Below, piece after piece: positions 1 through 7,594 of a stretch of 32,164 nt of DNA. The position numbers and the translations under genes are program-made. Position 1 is the stretch's first letter, and each line of letters opens with the position of its first letter. Below the pieces are notes generated by a model. It was given only the letters and a program-made list of their open reading frames with translations. It did not search any database and was not told the origin of the DNA. This DNA is from Acidimicrobiales bacterium. GTDB lineage: Bacteria > Actinomycetota > Acidimicrobiia > Acidimicrobiales > SHLQ01. The stretch spans positions 1 through 32,164 of the forward strand of contig JABDJW010000252.1 in NCBI GenBank assembly GCA_013002375.1, given 5' to 3'.

Positions 1-1
1 G

Positions 2-346
2 GTGCGGGTGGTTACGGCCTACCGAGCGCCGGCGGTCGCGACCGATAGCGCCGGCGCCTATTTTCGGGCGTTCGAAAAGGCAGAGGCGACCGCCCGCCGG
101 CGGGTGGCCGACGCCATCGACCGAAGCGGTGGTGGGCTGGTGGTCGATCACGTGGTCGCGCTGGGGCCGATCGACAAGATCTTGCTCGAGCACAGTGCGG
201 ACGCCGCCATGATCGTGGTTGGCGTCCGGCCCAACGACAGCTGGATCGATCGCCTACGCCCGTCGTTGACCAGTCGCTTGGTCGAACGGGCGCGAGTACC
301 GGTCGTCGCGGCCCCACCCCGCATGGCCCCGGCCCACGCCGCTTGA
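2..346 (+). CDS. Universal stress protein (UspA family), 5'-truncated by the window edge
   Basis: This is the C-terminal 114 residues of a UspA-fold protein. The reading frame is open to the left edge, so the first strand and helix (roughly 40 residues) lie outside the window. What remains shows the second strand (VRVVTAYRAP), a long helix, a DHVVALG strand, the AAMIVVGVRP strand and the final helix plus ARVPVVAAP strand, which is the usual order of the fold. The ATP-binding USPs carry G-x2-G-x9-G-(S/T) after the fourth strand. Here that stretch reads GVRPNDSWIDRLRPSLTSRL, without the glycines, so nucleotide binding is doubtful. The family is cytoplasmic and stress-associated, but the specific role is unknown. 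The gene converges on the MBL-fold gene, with a hairpin between them. Confidence 0.75.
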   Translation: MRVVTAYRAPAVATDSAGAYFRAFEKAEATARRRVADAIDRSGGGLVVDHVVALGPIDKILLEHSADAAMIVVGVRPNDSWIDRLRPSLTSRLVERARVPVVAAPPRMAPAHAA

Positions 347-370
347 GTCGCACTTTCCCGAAATTCTTGT

Positions 371-397
371 GGGGGACCACCCTGACGGTGGTTTTCC
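371..397 (+). terminator. Candidate rho-independent terminator after the usp gene
   Basis: ACCACC (376-381), loop CTGAC and GGTGGT (387-392) form a perfect 6-bp stem followed directly by TTT. With G-T pairs the stem can extend outward to 371/397. It sits between two convergent genes. On the minus strand the hairpin is followed by C residues, so it would serve only the plus-strand usp gene. Confidence 0.45.
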
Positions 398-415
398 GCA
401 AGAAGAACGATCGAG

Positions 416-1288
416 CTACATGTCACCCATGCGGTCGACGAGCTGGTGGAGCAGCGTGTTGAACTGGGCTGGGTCCATGTCGTGGTTCCAGCCGTGGCCG
501 CAGAACAGGCGCCGGAAACGGTAGTCGCTGTCGGCGAAGCGGCCGAGCGAGGCGGTCTGCTCGGGCCACGAGTACCAACAGGCGTTGCGGAACGCACGGA
601 GCTGCTCCCGTCGCGGGTTCCAGGAGAGTGAATCGCCCGAGAACAACAACCCGTCGTCGACGAGGAAAAGCACGCTGCCCTCGGTGTGGCCGGGCACCGG
701 GAACCCGATGACGCCGTCGATGAGCTCGGCCGGCTCGGTGCCTTCGATCAGGTTGGTGGCGTACGGGGCCGCGTCGCGGTCGGTGGTGTGGATCCAGACC
801 TTGGCTCCGAAGCGCTCGGCATAGCGCTCGGCGTCGGCCACGTCGTCGCGGTGGCTGAGCAGGATGTGCGCGATGCCGCCGAGCTCGGCTACCGGCTCGT
901 AGACCTCGCGAGTCCAGCGGGGCGAGTCGATCATCAGGTTCCCGCCCGGCCGGCGCACCAGGTACGAGTGCGCGCCGAACGAGTCGCGGCTGTTGTGGCC
1001 CAGCCGGTAGACGCCGTCGCCGAGATCCTGGGGGAACACCGGTGTCTCGGGCCGCTTGAGCGTGACGTGGCCGACCGACCGGGTCGGGCACACCATCACC
1101 GCCCGCCACGCCATCTCGATCTCGTCGGGGGTCTCGGGCTGATGCACGAACAGCGAGACCCCGTCGTCGGGGTTGCGCTCGATCAGCCCCGGCGCCACCT
1201 GCCGCGCTGCATCGCAGTCGATGCACCGGCGATCGACGTACCAATCACCCGGTGCCCCGCCCGGGTGCCGCTCATCAGGCCTCGCCAT
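416..1288 (-). CDS. MBL-fold metallohydrolase with N-terminal ferredoxin-like domain
   Basis: The 290-residue protein has two parts. Residues 15-75 resemble the small ferredoxin domain found in some MBL proteins: C22-I-D-C25 and C67-P-T. The position where a third cluster cysteine is expected (about residue 28) is alanine, so only three cysteines remain. Residues 85-285 are a metallo-beta-lactamase fold: SHRDDVAD (H146, D149, D152) in place of the classic HxHxDH, then GHTEGS (H201), SGD (D219) and CGHG (H265). The HRDDVAD variant is known in a ferredoxin-MBL subfamily of uncharacterised hydrolases, so substrate and reaction cannot be stated. ATG at 1288 is favoured because TAAACT lies six bases upstream, as at other leaderless genes here. 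It is transcribed divergently from the ABC exporter. Confidence 0.85.
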   Translation of the reverse strand: MARPDERHPGGAPGDWYVDRRCIDCDAARQVAPGLIERNPDDGVSLFVHQPETPDEIEMAWRAVMVCPTRSVGHVTLKRPETPVFPQDLGDGVYRLGHNSRDSFGAHSYLVRRPGGNLMIDSPRWTREVYEPVAELGGIAHILLSHRDDVADAERYAERFGAKVWIHTTDRDAAPYATNLIEGTEPAELIDGVIGFPVPGHTEGSVLFLVDDGLLFSGDSLSWNPRREQLRAFRNACWYSWPEQTASLGRFADSDYRFRRLFCGHGWNHDMDPAQFNTLLHQLVDRMGDM

Positions 1289-1294
1289 GGGTGG

Positions 1295-1300
1295 AGTTTA
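1295..1300 (-). promoter_or_regulatory. -10 element of the MBL-fold gene
   Basis: On the minus strand TAAACT is followed by CCACCC and then the ATG at 1288. There is no Shine-Dalgarno, so a leaderless transcript is likely. No convincing -35 was seen. Confidence 0.5.
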
Positions 1301-1382
1301 GTTGGCTCGTCGGGCTCCCAACCCGAGGCTCGGGGATTCGGCGTGATGCCTCAATTCGACACGTTTGGGATGAGCTGCTCGA

Positions 1383-1388
1383 TAGATT
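1383..1388 (+). promoter_or_regulatory. -10 element of the ABC exporter operon
   Basis: TAGATT is followed by eight bases (GACCGGCC) and the ATG at 1397. No ribosome-binding site fits between them, consistent with leaderless initiation. Confidence 0.5.
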
Positions 1389-1396
1389 GACCGGCC

Positions 1397-2365
1397 ATGA
1401 GTGCGGTTGTGGCCGAGGGCCTGAAGAAGCATTATGGCGACACCAGGGCCCTGGACGGGCTCGACATGGAGGTCGCCCAAGGAACGGTCTACGGGCTGCT
1501 CGGGCCCAACGGGGCCGGCAAGACCACGGCGGTCAAGGTGATGACCACGCTCGTCAAGCCAACCGATGGTCGGGCGTGGATCGACGGTATCGACGTGGCC
1601 GAGAACCCGCGGGTGGTGCGCACCCGCATCGGTCTCACCGGCCAGTACGCCGCCGTCGAGGAGCGGCTGACCGGACGTGAGAATCTCGAGCTGATCGGCC
1701 GGTACTTTCATCATGCCGGCACCGAACGGTCGGCTCGCGCCATTGAGCTGCTCGCCATGTTCGATCTGACCGAGGCCGGCGACCGAGTGGCGAACACGTA
1801 CAGCGGCGGCATGCGAAGGCGGCTCGACATCGCCATGAGCCTGGTGGCCCGCCCGTCGGTGCTCTTCCTCGACGAACCCACGACCGGGCTCGATCCCCGC
1901 AGCCGCCTGGCCATGTGGGATTTCATCGAACGGTTGGGCGACGAGGGCACTACCGTGTTGCTGACCACCCAATACCTCGAAGAGGCCGATTACCTCGCCG
2001 AGCAGATCATGGTGATCGACCGAGGCCGCAAGATCGCCGAGGGGACGTCCGACCAGCTGAAGGATCAGATCGGCGGCGACAAGGTTCGGGTCACGATCGT
2101 GAAGCCCGAGAACATCCAACGGGCCAAGGAAGCCATCGCTCCACTGTGCGTGGGTACGGTCGAGCAGGATCCCCAATCCGCGCTCACCCTCACCGCGCCG
2201 ATCAATGCGGGTGGGGGAGTGGTGCCGGGCATCATTCGGGCGCTCGACGACGCCGGTGTCGACGTGGTCGATGTCGAGGTGCGTCGACCGACCCTCGACG
2301 ATGTGTTCCTCGTGCTCACCGGTCACGCCGCCGAAGCGGCCGGCGGCGACGGCGAGGACGGCTGA
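1397..2365 (+). CDS. DrrA-type ABC transporter ATP-binding protein
   Basis: This 322-residue nucleotide-binding subunit powers an ABC-2 exporter. Visible motifs are Walker A GPNGAGKT (36-43), the signature YSGGMRRR (135-142), Walker B VLFLDEPTTGLDP (155-167) and TTQYLEEAD (190-198), where the switch histidine is replaced by glutamine. That Q variant is usual in the daunorubicin-resistance DrrA family. Residues 210-310 match the C-terminal accessory domain (DUF4162-like) ending VRRPTLDDVFLVLTG, also typical of DrrA. The gene overlaps the permease start by one base (TGATG), so the two are translationally coupled and should form one cytoplasmic-membrane complex. DrrAB relatives export drugs, glycolipids or other lipids; the sequence does not reveal the substrate here. 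Confidence 0.93.
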   Translation: MSAVVAEGLKKHYGDTRALDGLDMEVAQGTVYGLLGPNGAGKTTAVKVMTTLVKPTDGRAWIDGIDVAENPRVVRTRIGLTGQYAAVEERLTGRENLELIGRYFHHAGTERSARAIELLAMFDLTEAGDRVANTYSGGMRRRLDIAMSLVARPSVLFLDEPTTGLDPRSRLAMWDFIERLGDEGTTVLLTTQYLEEADYLAEQIMVIDRGRKIAEGTSDQLKDQIGGDKVRVTIVKPENIQRAKEAIAPLCVGTVEQDPQSALTLTAPINAGGGVVPGIIRALDDAGVDVVDVEVRRPTLDDVFLVLTGHAAEAAGGDGEDG

Positions 2366-3177
2366 TGGCCATTGCGAGGAGCACGGCCGCGATCGGCGAC
2401 GACGTCATCGGTCTGCGCAACGTCATCACCGATTCCATGACCGAGGCGGGCCGGCACCTGCGGATCCTGCCCCGAAACGTGGAGCTGCTGATCTTCGCCA
2501 CGATCCAACCGGTCATGTTCGTGCTGCTCTTCAGCTACATCTTCGGCGGGTCGATCCAGATCCCCGGCTACGACGACTACGACCAGTATCTGATGCCGGG
2601 CATCTTCGCCCAGTCCGTCGTCTTCGGGTCGGCCTTCACCAGCATCGGGATCGCCGAGGACCTGAGCAAGGGGCTCATCGATCGGCTGCGGTCGCTGCCG
2701 ATCGCGCAATCGTCGGTGCTGATCGGCCGCACGATCTCGGATCTGCTGCGGAACATCATCACCTTCGTGATCATGCTCGTCGTCGCATTCCTCATCGGTT
2801 TCCGATTCGAAGGATCACTCTGGGCCGCGCTGCTGGCAACGCTGCTCCTGCTCTTCTTCAGCTACGGGCTGAGTTGGGTGCAGGCGCTGATCGGTCTCAG
2901 CGTCAGCTCGGTCGAGGCGGCGAACTCGGCCGGATTCATCTGGATGTTCCCCATGACCTTCGTGTCGTCGGCCTTCATCGACACCTCGACCCTGCCGGGA
3001 TGGTTGCAGGAAGTCGCCGACGCCAACCCCTTCACCCATCTCACCAACGCGGCGCGAGCGCTCTACAACGGGAACCCGGTCGGCAACAGCGTGTGGTTGT
3101 CGCTCGCCTGGTCGGTCGGCCTCGTGGCCGTCTTCGCCACGCTGTCCATCCGCAAGTTCAACGAGACCAGTTCCTGA
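2365..3177 (+). CDS. DrrB-type ABC-2 transporter permease
   Basis: The 270-residue integral membrane protein has about six hydrophobic segments, among them IFATIQPVMFVLLFSYIFGG, SVVFGSAFTSIGIA, ITFVIMLVVAFLIGF, LLATLLLLFFSYGLSW and the last LSLAWSVGLVAVFATLSI. The conserved loop SKGLIDRLRSLPIAQSSVLIGR is the ABC-2 permease signature that contacts the ATPase. The start at 2365 is chosen because its ATG overlaps the ATPase stop by one base and places a short cytoplasmic helix before the first membrane segment, as in DrrB. In-frame sequence upstream is a shadow of the ATPase gene. It forms the membrane channel of the exporter encoded by the previous gene; the substrate is unknown. Confidence 0.92.
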   Translation: MAIARSTAAIGDDVIGLRNVITDSMTEAGRHLRILPRNVELLIFATIQPVMFVLLFSYIFGGSIQIPGYDDYDQYLMPGIFAQSVVFGSAFTSIGIAEDLSKGLIDRLRSLPIAQSSVLIGRTISDLLRNIITFVIMLVVAFLIGFRFEGSLWAALLATLLLLFFSYGLSWVQALIGLSVSSVEAANSAGFIWMFPMTFVSSAFIDTSTLPGWLQEVADANPFTHLTNAARALYNGNPVGNSVWLSLAWSVGLVAVFATLSIRKFNETSS

Positions 3178-3227
3178 CCCTAGGCCGTTCGACTCATATC
3201 CCGATCCGATCGGCCGACTGGAATCCC

Positions 3228-3614
3228 ATGTCGGGACTCAAAGAATCTGCCGCGGTGCCTGATCACGGAAAAGCCGGTGAGGCGGGCGAAGGCTCGAGCG
3301 CCGAATCGATCATGGAAGCGCTCTATGCGCAGGCCGCGGCCGATGACCATATTCGCCTCGATCTGATCGAGAAGGCCAGAACGCTGGAGCACCACCACCC
3401 CGGTGCCCGCGACGAGTCGGCCCCGGTTCGTGCCACCGACTGGTCGACGCGCCTGTTGGCCGTCGCCCAGATCGTGATGATCTTCGTGCTGGCCGGTCTG
3501 GTTCTGTTCGGTTCCCGGTTGGGCGACATGGGCGCAGCGCTCACCGTGGGTGGGCTCTCGATCGCCCTCGGATTGGCCTTCCACAGTGGCCGACGCCTTC
3601 TGACGCCGTCCTAA
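3228..3614 (+). CDS. Small hypothetical membrane protein (128 aa)
   Basis: I do not recognise this family. The protein has a polar N-terminal half with an acidic, helical stretch (residues 25-50, MEALYAQAAADDHIRLDLIE) and a C-terminal half with two hydrophobic segments, about 77-95 (LLAVAQIVMIFVLAGLVLF) and 100-120 (GAALTVGGLSIALGLAF), ending in a short basic tail. It begins 50 bases after the ABC permease in the same direction and could belong to that operon. The ATG at 3228 has a weak GGAAT ahead of it. An overlapping minus-strand frame of similar length lacks any recognisable features and is taken as a shadow. Moderate confidence that this is a gene; function unknown. Confidence 0.55.
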   Translation: MSGLKESAAVPDHGKAGEAGEGSSAESIMEALYAQAAADDHIRLDLIEKARTLEHHHPGARDESAPVRATDWSTRLLAVAQIVMIFVLAGLVLFGSRLGDMGAALTVGGLSIALGLAFHSGRRLLTPS

Positions 3615-3693
3615 CAGAATTTGGCGAGGAAAATGTTCGCCTCCCGCATCGCAGGCTCGCCAGATCCGGACAAGGAGCTGCTACAACGAACAC

Positions 3694-4914
3694 ATGGACC
3701 CGACCTATTCCGAAGAAGCCGAAGCGTTCCGTCAGAAGATCCAGGCGTTCCTGGCCGAGAAGCTGCCGGCGAACTGGGCTGGCGTCGGCGCGCTGAGCGA
3801 AGAGGAATATCACGAGTTCGTGGCCAAGTGGCGGCCGGTGCTGGCCGAACACCGCTTCCTGGCCCCGGCCTGGCCGGCCGAGTACGGCGGGGGAGGGCTC
3901 AGCGAGCTCGAGCAAGTGATCCTGGCCGAGGAGTTCCAGGCCGCCGGCGTGCCCATGGGTGGCTCCAACGACACGTTCAGCATCCAGATGGTCGGCAATA
4001 CGATCCTGCACTGGGGCACCGACGAGCAGAAGGCCCACTTCCTCCCCCGGATCATCTCCGGCGAAGACGTGTGGTGCCAGGGCTACAGCGAGCCCGACGC
4101 CGGCAGCGACCTGGCCGGCTTGGGCTGCAAGGCGATGCTCGACGGTGACGAGTGGGTGATCAACGGCCAGAAGATCTGGACGTCGGCCGGCCAGTACGCG
4201 AACTGGATCTTCGTCCTGTGTCGCACCGATCCCGACGCCCCGAAGCACCGTGGCATCAGCTTCTTGTTGTGTCCGATGGATCAACCCGGCATCGAGGTCC
4301 GCCCGATCGAAATGCTCTCGGGTACCGCCGAGTTCAACGAGACCTTCTTCGACAACGCCCGCACGCCGAAGGAGAACGTCGTCGGCGAGGTCAACGGCGG
4401 CTGGGCGGTGGCCATGACCTTGCTCGGCTATGAGCGGGGTGAGAACGCAGCCACGATGCCGATCATGTTCCGAGGGGAAGTCGACAAGCTGATGGCCCTG
4501 GCCAAAGACCGCGGTCGCACCGACGATCCCGTTGTTCGCCAGCGCTTGGCCCAGGCCCACATCGATGTCGAGGTCATGCGGTTTCTCGGGCTCCGCAGCC
4601 TCACCGGCTTCCTGGCCGGCCGGCAGCCGGGCCCGGGCGAATCGTCGTTCAAGCTCTACTGGAGCGAGTACCACAAGAAGATCACCGAACTCGCGGTCGA
4701 CGTGCTGGGCGCCGATGCCATGGTGCCCGGCGATCGCGTGCCGTGGACGTCGTTCCACGCCGACCTCCCCGGGGCGCCCAACGACGCCGCGTCGTGGGTC
4801 GGCATCTTCTACAACGCGCGGGCCGGCACGATCTACGCCGGAACCTCCCAGGTGCAGCGCAACATCATCGGCGAGATGGTGCTCGGGCTGCCCAAGGAAC
4901 CCAAGCCCACCTGA
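3694..4914 (+). CDS. Acyl-CoA dehydrogenase (FadE-like)
   Basis: The 406-residue flavoprotein would oxidise an acyl-CoA thioester to the 2,3-enoyl-CoA with FAD as cofactor. Family signatures are YSEPDAGSDLAGL (131-143), VINGQKIWTSAG (155-166) and the C-terminal GTSQVQRNIIGEMVLGLP (383-400). The C-terminal catalytic glutamate of short/medium-chain enzymes (YEGT) is alanine here (YAGT, 381-384). The GYERG motif (E247) lines up with the alternative catalytic position used by isovaleryl- and long-chain-type enzymes; that alignment is by eye. Mycobacterial FadE proteins of this general type often act as heterotetramers on sterol side chains, but no partner gene is next to it. Substrate is therefore open. 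TACAAC six bases before the ATG may be a weak -10. Confidence 0.9.
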   Translation: MDPTYSEEAEAFRQKIQAFLAEKLPANWAGVGALSEEEYHEFVAKWRPVLAEHRFLAPAWPAEYGGGGLSELEQVILAEEFQAAGVPMGGSNDTFSIQMVGNTILHWGTDEQKAHFLPRIISGEDVWCQGYSEPDAGSDLAGLGCKAMLDGDEWVINGQKIWTSAGQYANWIFVLCRTDPDAPKHRGISFLLCPMDQPGIEVRPIEMLSGTAEFNETFFDNARTPKENVVGEVNGGWAVAMTLLGYERGENAATMPIMFRGEVDKLMALAKDRGRTDDPVVRQRLAQAHIDVEVMRFLGLRSLTGFLAGRQPGPGESSFKLYWSEYHKKITELAVDVLGADAMVPGDRVPWTSFHADLPGAPNDAASWVGIFYNARAGTIYAGTSQVQRNIIGEMVLGLPKEPKPT

Positions 4915-4944
4915 CCCACCAAGCGGCGGGCGACGACTTGTGAC

Positions 4945-4950
4945 TACGGT
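4945..4950 (+). promoter_or_regulatory. -10 element upstream of the sterol desaturase gene
   Basis: TACGGT ends six bases before an ATG at 4957. That ATG opens a 10-codon frame overlapping the desaturase start rather than the desaturase frame itself. Confidence 0.4.
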
Positions 4951-4956
4951 CGGGTC

Positions 4957-4989
4957 ATGGAGTTGCCCGGTCCCATCCCGACATGCTGA
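4957..4989 (+). other. Possible leaderless upstream ORF (10 codons) overlapping the desaturase start
   Basis: The frame reads MELPGPIPTC followed by TGA at 4987-4989. It lies in a different frame from the desaturase, whose ATG is at 4983, so the uORF stops just past that start. This geometry would allow termination-reinitiation coupling. It could equally be chance. Confidence 0.25.
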
Positions 4990-5915
4990 CCCCGCGCCAA
5001 CGGTCGTATGCCCTGCACGGGGTCTGCGCCGCACTCACCCTCGGCTCGAATCCGCTCGACCGCCACCTCCAGGCGCGCGGTGCGGGGCCGGGGTCGTCGC
5101 TGCTGGTCAACACCACCGGTTGGTACGCGCTGCTGTTCGGGCTCGAACGGCTGAAGCCGGCCGATGCGGGGTGGAACCCGGATGGCGCCGAGGCCCGCAC
5201 CGACGGTGCGTTCTTCGTCACCACCGCCGTGGCCGCCCTCGGCGGGCAGGCCCTCGGCGCCAAGATCCTCCAATGGCTTCGGCCCGATCTCGTGCGACAC
5301 GGCGGTGCGATCGGCAGACTCGGCGTCGTCGGAGGGGTCGTCGTCAGTGTGCTCACCTCCGACTTCGTCCACTACTCGCTGCACCGCCTGAGCCACCAGT
5401 GGGGGCCGGCCTGGCGGGTGCATTCGGTGCACCACAGCCCCGAGGGTTTGCACATCCTCAACGCCAGCCGCTTTCATCCCATCGATGCCGCGGTCGAAGG
5501 CGTGCTCGAGGGTATCGCCCTCGGTCTGTTCGGATTCTCCGAGCGCCAGCACCTGGCGCACCTCACCATGCGCTCGACCTATGGCCAGCTCCAGCACTGC
5601 AACATCGAACTCGACAGCGGGCCGATCGACTTCGTCATGGCCACCCCCGACCTGCACCGCTGGCATCATTCGGAGGTCTATGCCGAAGGCGACAACAACT
5701 ATGGGGCCATCGTGTCGGTGTGGGATCGCCTCTTCGGCACGTTCTTCCGGCCCGAGCGTCCGCTCGATTCACCGCTCGGTGTGGGTCGCATGCCGTCCTT
5801 CCCCCAGCGGTTCAAGAACCTGTTGGCGGTACCGTTTCGATGGGGGGCGATCAAGGAACGCAACGCCGAGACGTGGTACGCGCCCGACAACCCGATCCTG
5901 GAATCTCGATCATGA
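4983..5915 (+). CDS. Sterol desaturase / fatty acid hydroxylase family protein
   Basis: The 310-residue membrane-bound di-iron oxygenase carries the full histidine set of the family: HYSLH (H130, H134) plus H138, HSVHH (H147, H150, H151), H165 in SRFHPID, H205 in LQHCN and HRWHH (H225, H228, H229). Hydrophobic stretches at about 41-54, 77-96 and 110-128 precede the first box, and a further one is near 173-186. Members hydroxylate or desaturate sterols, carotenoids or fatty acids using O2 and electrons from a partner reductase; the substrate cannot be read from the sequence. ATG at 4983 is the first in-frame start. The 3' end overlaps the methyltransferase by four bases (ATGA), which suggests joint modification of one lipid. 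Confidence 0.9.
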   Translation: MLTPRQRSYALHGVCAALTLGSNPLDRHLQARGAGPGSSLLVNTTGWYALLFGLERLKPADAGWNPDGAEARTDGAFFVTTAVAALGGQALGAKILQWLRPDLVRHGGAIGRLGVVGGVVVSVLTSDFVHYSLHRLSHQWGPAWRVHSVHHSPEGLHILNASRFHPIDAAVEGVLEGIALGLFGFSERQHLAHLTMRSTYGQLQHCNIELDSGPIDFVMATPDLHRWHHSEVYAEGDNNYGAIVSVWDRLFGTFFRPERPLDSPLGVGRMPSFPQRFKNLLAVPFRWGAIKERNAETWYAPDNPILESRS

Positions 5916-6700
5916 CCGATGCATCGGGTCGTTACGCGACGGCCGAAGAGGAGGTCGACATCGAGCGGGTCCGGCTCGACATGTTGGCGGCGGTTCGCGA
6001 CCCGTCGACCTTCGAGGTACTCGACCGAGTCGGGATCGGGCCAGGGATGCGCGTGCTCGAAGTCGGGGCGGGTGCGGGCACGGTGAGCGCGTGGATGGCA
6101 GATCGCGTCGGCGGCCCCGGCCAGGTGCTCTCCACCGACATCGATCTGCAGTTTCACGCCGAGATGCCGTCCAACGTCGAGGTGCGCCGGCACGACATCG
6201 AGCGCGATCCGCTTCCCGACTCGACCTTCGACATCGTGCACGCCCGAGCCGTGTTGCAGCACGTGCCCGAGCGCGAGGCGGTCATCCCCAAGCTGATCGC
6301 GTCGCTCAAACCGGGTGGCTGGTTGGTGCTCGAAGACGGGCAGTTCACGGGATTCGGCGCGCAGGGGCTCGCCGAGCCGTACCGGTCGATCCACCAGATC
6401 ATGGCGGCCGGCAGCCAACAGGACTGGCGCGATCCGGACTTCGGCCTCCAGCTCCTCGACCGGATGCGAGGGCATGGGCTGGTCGACCTCGATGTGACGG
6501 GCGACGTGTGGGCGATGCGAGCGGGCGAGCCCTCGGGTGAGTGGTGGTTCCTCGCGCTGGAGCGGGCGATACCCCGCTTGGTCGCGGCTGGCATCACGAC
6601 CGAGGCCGACGCCGCTGCCGCGCTCGACCAGGTTCGGGCGCCTGGTTTCGTCATGATCAGCCCGGTGTCGATGGCCACGGTGGGGCGAAAGCCCGCGTAG
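5912..6700 (+). CDS. Class I SAM-dependent methyltransferase
   Basis: The 262-residue soluble protein has motif I VLEVGAGAG (48-56), the acidic end of strand 2 at STDID (about 74-78), the HDIERDPLPDSTFDIVHARAVLQHV region (motifs II/III) and LKPGGWLVLED (post-III). This is the UbiE/Methyltransf_11-like layout. The C-terminal part (residues 150-262) would form the substrate lid and shows no named motif. The ATG at 5912 overlaps the desaturase stop (ATGA), so the two are translationally coupled, and a shared lipid substrate is a reasonable inference. The acceptor atom is unknown. Confidence 0.9.
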   Translation: MTDASGRYATAEEEVDIERVRLDMLAAVRDPSTFEVLDRVGIGPGMRVLEVGAGAGTVSAWMADRVGGPGQVLSTDIDLQFHAEMPSNVEVRRHDIERDPLPDSTFDIVHARAVLQHVPEREAVIPKLIASLKPGGWLVLEDGQFTGFGAQGLAEPYRSIHQIMAAGSQQDWRDPDFGLQLLDRMRGHGLVDLDVTGDVWAMRAGEPSGEWWFLALERAIPRLVAAGITTEADAAAALDQVRAPGFVMISPVSMATVGRKPA

Positions 6701-6727
6701 CGCTTCTCGCGCCGCGGGCCGACCCGA

Positions 6728-6733
6728 TACGCT
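6728..6733 (+). promoter_or_regulatory. -10 element of the ECF sigma factor gene
   Basis: TACGCT is followed nine bases later by the ATG at 6743, consistent with a leaderless transcript. A SigR-type GGAAT...GTT autoregulatory promoter was looked for here and not found. Confidence 0.45.
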
Positions 6734-6742
6734 CGGGCGCTC

Positions 6743-7315
6743 ATGGCCGATCAAGCGACCTTTGCCGAACAGGCGATGCCCCTCATGGACTCGCTGTATT
6801 CGGGTGCGTTGCGCATGACCCGCAACCCGGCCGACGCCGAGGATCTCGTGCAGGAGACCTACCTCAAGGCGTATCGAGCCTTCGACAGCTTCGAGGACGG
6901 CACCAACCTCAAGGCGTGGCTGTACCGAATCCTGACCAACACGTACATCAACACGTACCGCAAGAAGCAGCGGCGCCCGCAAGAGACCGATTTCGAAGAC
7001 GTCGAGGATCTGTACCTCTACCGCCGGCTCGGGGGCGGTGAGCTGGCCAGCCGGTCGCGGAGTGCCGAAGACGTCCTGATGGACGGCTTCACCGAGTTCG
7101 AGGTCAAGGAAGCGCTCGAGAGCCTGCCGGAGAACTTCCGGATGCCGGTACTGATGGCCGATGTCGAGAACTTCTCGTACAAGGAGATTGCCGACATCCT
7201 CGATGTGCCGATCGGAACGGTGATGAGCCGTCTCCATCGGGGAAGAAAAGCGTTGCAGAAGGCGTTGTATGAATTCGCACGCGACCGCCGACTTCTGCCC
7301 GAGAGCCAATCATGA
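6743..7315 (+). CDS. sigR: RNA polymerase ECF sigma factor, SigR/SigH (ECF12) type
   Basis: The 190-residue sigma factor has region 2 at about 10-80 (NPADAEDLVQETYLKAYRAF, then LKAWLYRILTNTYINTYRKKQR, the -10 recognition helix) and region 4 at about 120-180 (ALESLPENFRMPVLMADVE, then FSYKEIADILDVPIGTVMSRLHRGRKAL, the -35 helix-turn-helix). These sequences closely resemble Streptomyces SigR and mycobacterial SigH, which direct the thiol-oxidative stress response. The next gene overlaps by four bases and encodes an RsrA-like zinc anti-sigma factor, the expected partner. Under disulfide stress the partner should release this factor to transcribe thioredoxin, protease and mycothiol genes; that regulon is inferred from the family. 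The symbol refers to the subfamily, not to proven orthology. Confidence 0.92.
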   Translation: MADQATFAEQAMPLMDSLYSGALRMTRNPADAEDLVQETYLKAYRAFDSFEDGTNLKAWLYRILTNTYINTYRKKQRRPQETDFEDVEDLYLYRRLGGGELASRSRSAEDVLMDGFTEFEVKEALESLPENFRMPVLMADVENFSYKEIADILDVPIGTVMSRLHRGRKALQKALYEFARDRRLLPESQS

Positions 7316-7584
7316 CCGAACAAAGTCCTGATCCCCGTGCCGCCGAGCCACTGTGCGGCGACGACCCGTGTTCCGATGCGCTGGGTCGGTTGTACAACTA
7401 TCTCGACCAGACGCTGACCGACGACGTGCGGACCCAGATCCGTGGGCACCTCGACGATTGTGGAAGCTGCCTCGACGCGTTCGATTTCGAAGCCGAACTG
7501 CGCATCGTCGTCGCCCGGAAGTGCCAGGACTCCGTGCCGGAGTCACTGCGCGAACGCATCGCTCGCGAACTCGGCATCGAATAG
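7312..7584 (+). CDS. rsrA: RsrA-type zinc anti-sigma factor
   Basis: This 90-residue protein carries the zinc-containing anti-sigma motif H46-LDD-C50-GS-C53, with C20 at the position of the fourth RsrA zinc ligand and C71 at the position of the later redox-associated cysteine. The pattern C20...LYNYLDQ...HxxxCxxC...C71 matches RsrA/RshA closely. Reduced, zinc-bound protein should hold the sigma factor inactive; oxidation forms a disulfide, ejects zinc and frees it. The ATG overlaps the sigma stop (ATGA), so the pair is made in step. It is cytoplasmic, with no membrane segment. C15, just ahead of C20, is an additional cysteine whose role is unclear. Confidence 0.9.
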   Translation: MTEQSPDPRAAEPLCGDDPCSDALGRLYNYLDQTLTDDVRTQIRGHLDDCGSCLDAFDFEAELRIVVARKCQDSVPESLRERIARELGIE

Positions 7585-7594
7585 GCGCCCCGCG

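Noticed and set aside
3541..5034. 497-residue minus-strand frame opposite the acyl-CoA dehydrogenase
   Set aside because: It lies antisense to a clear enzyme, has Gly/Val/Asp/His-rich shadow composition and no motifs.
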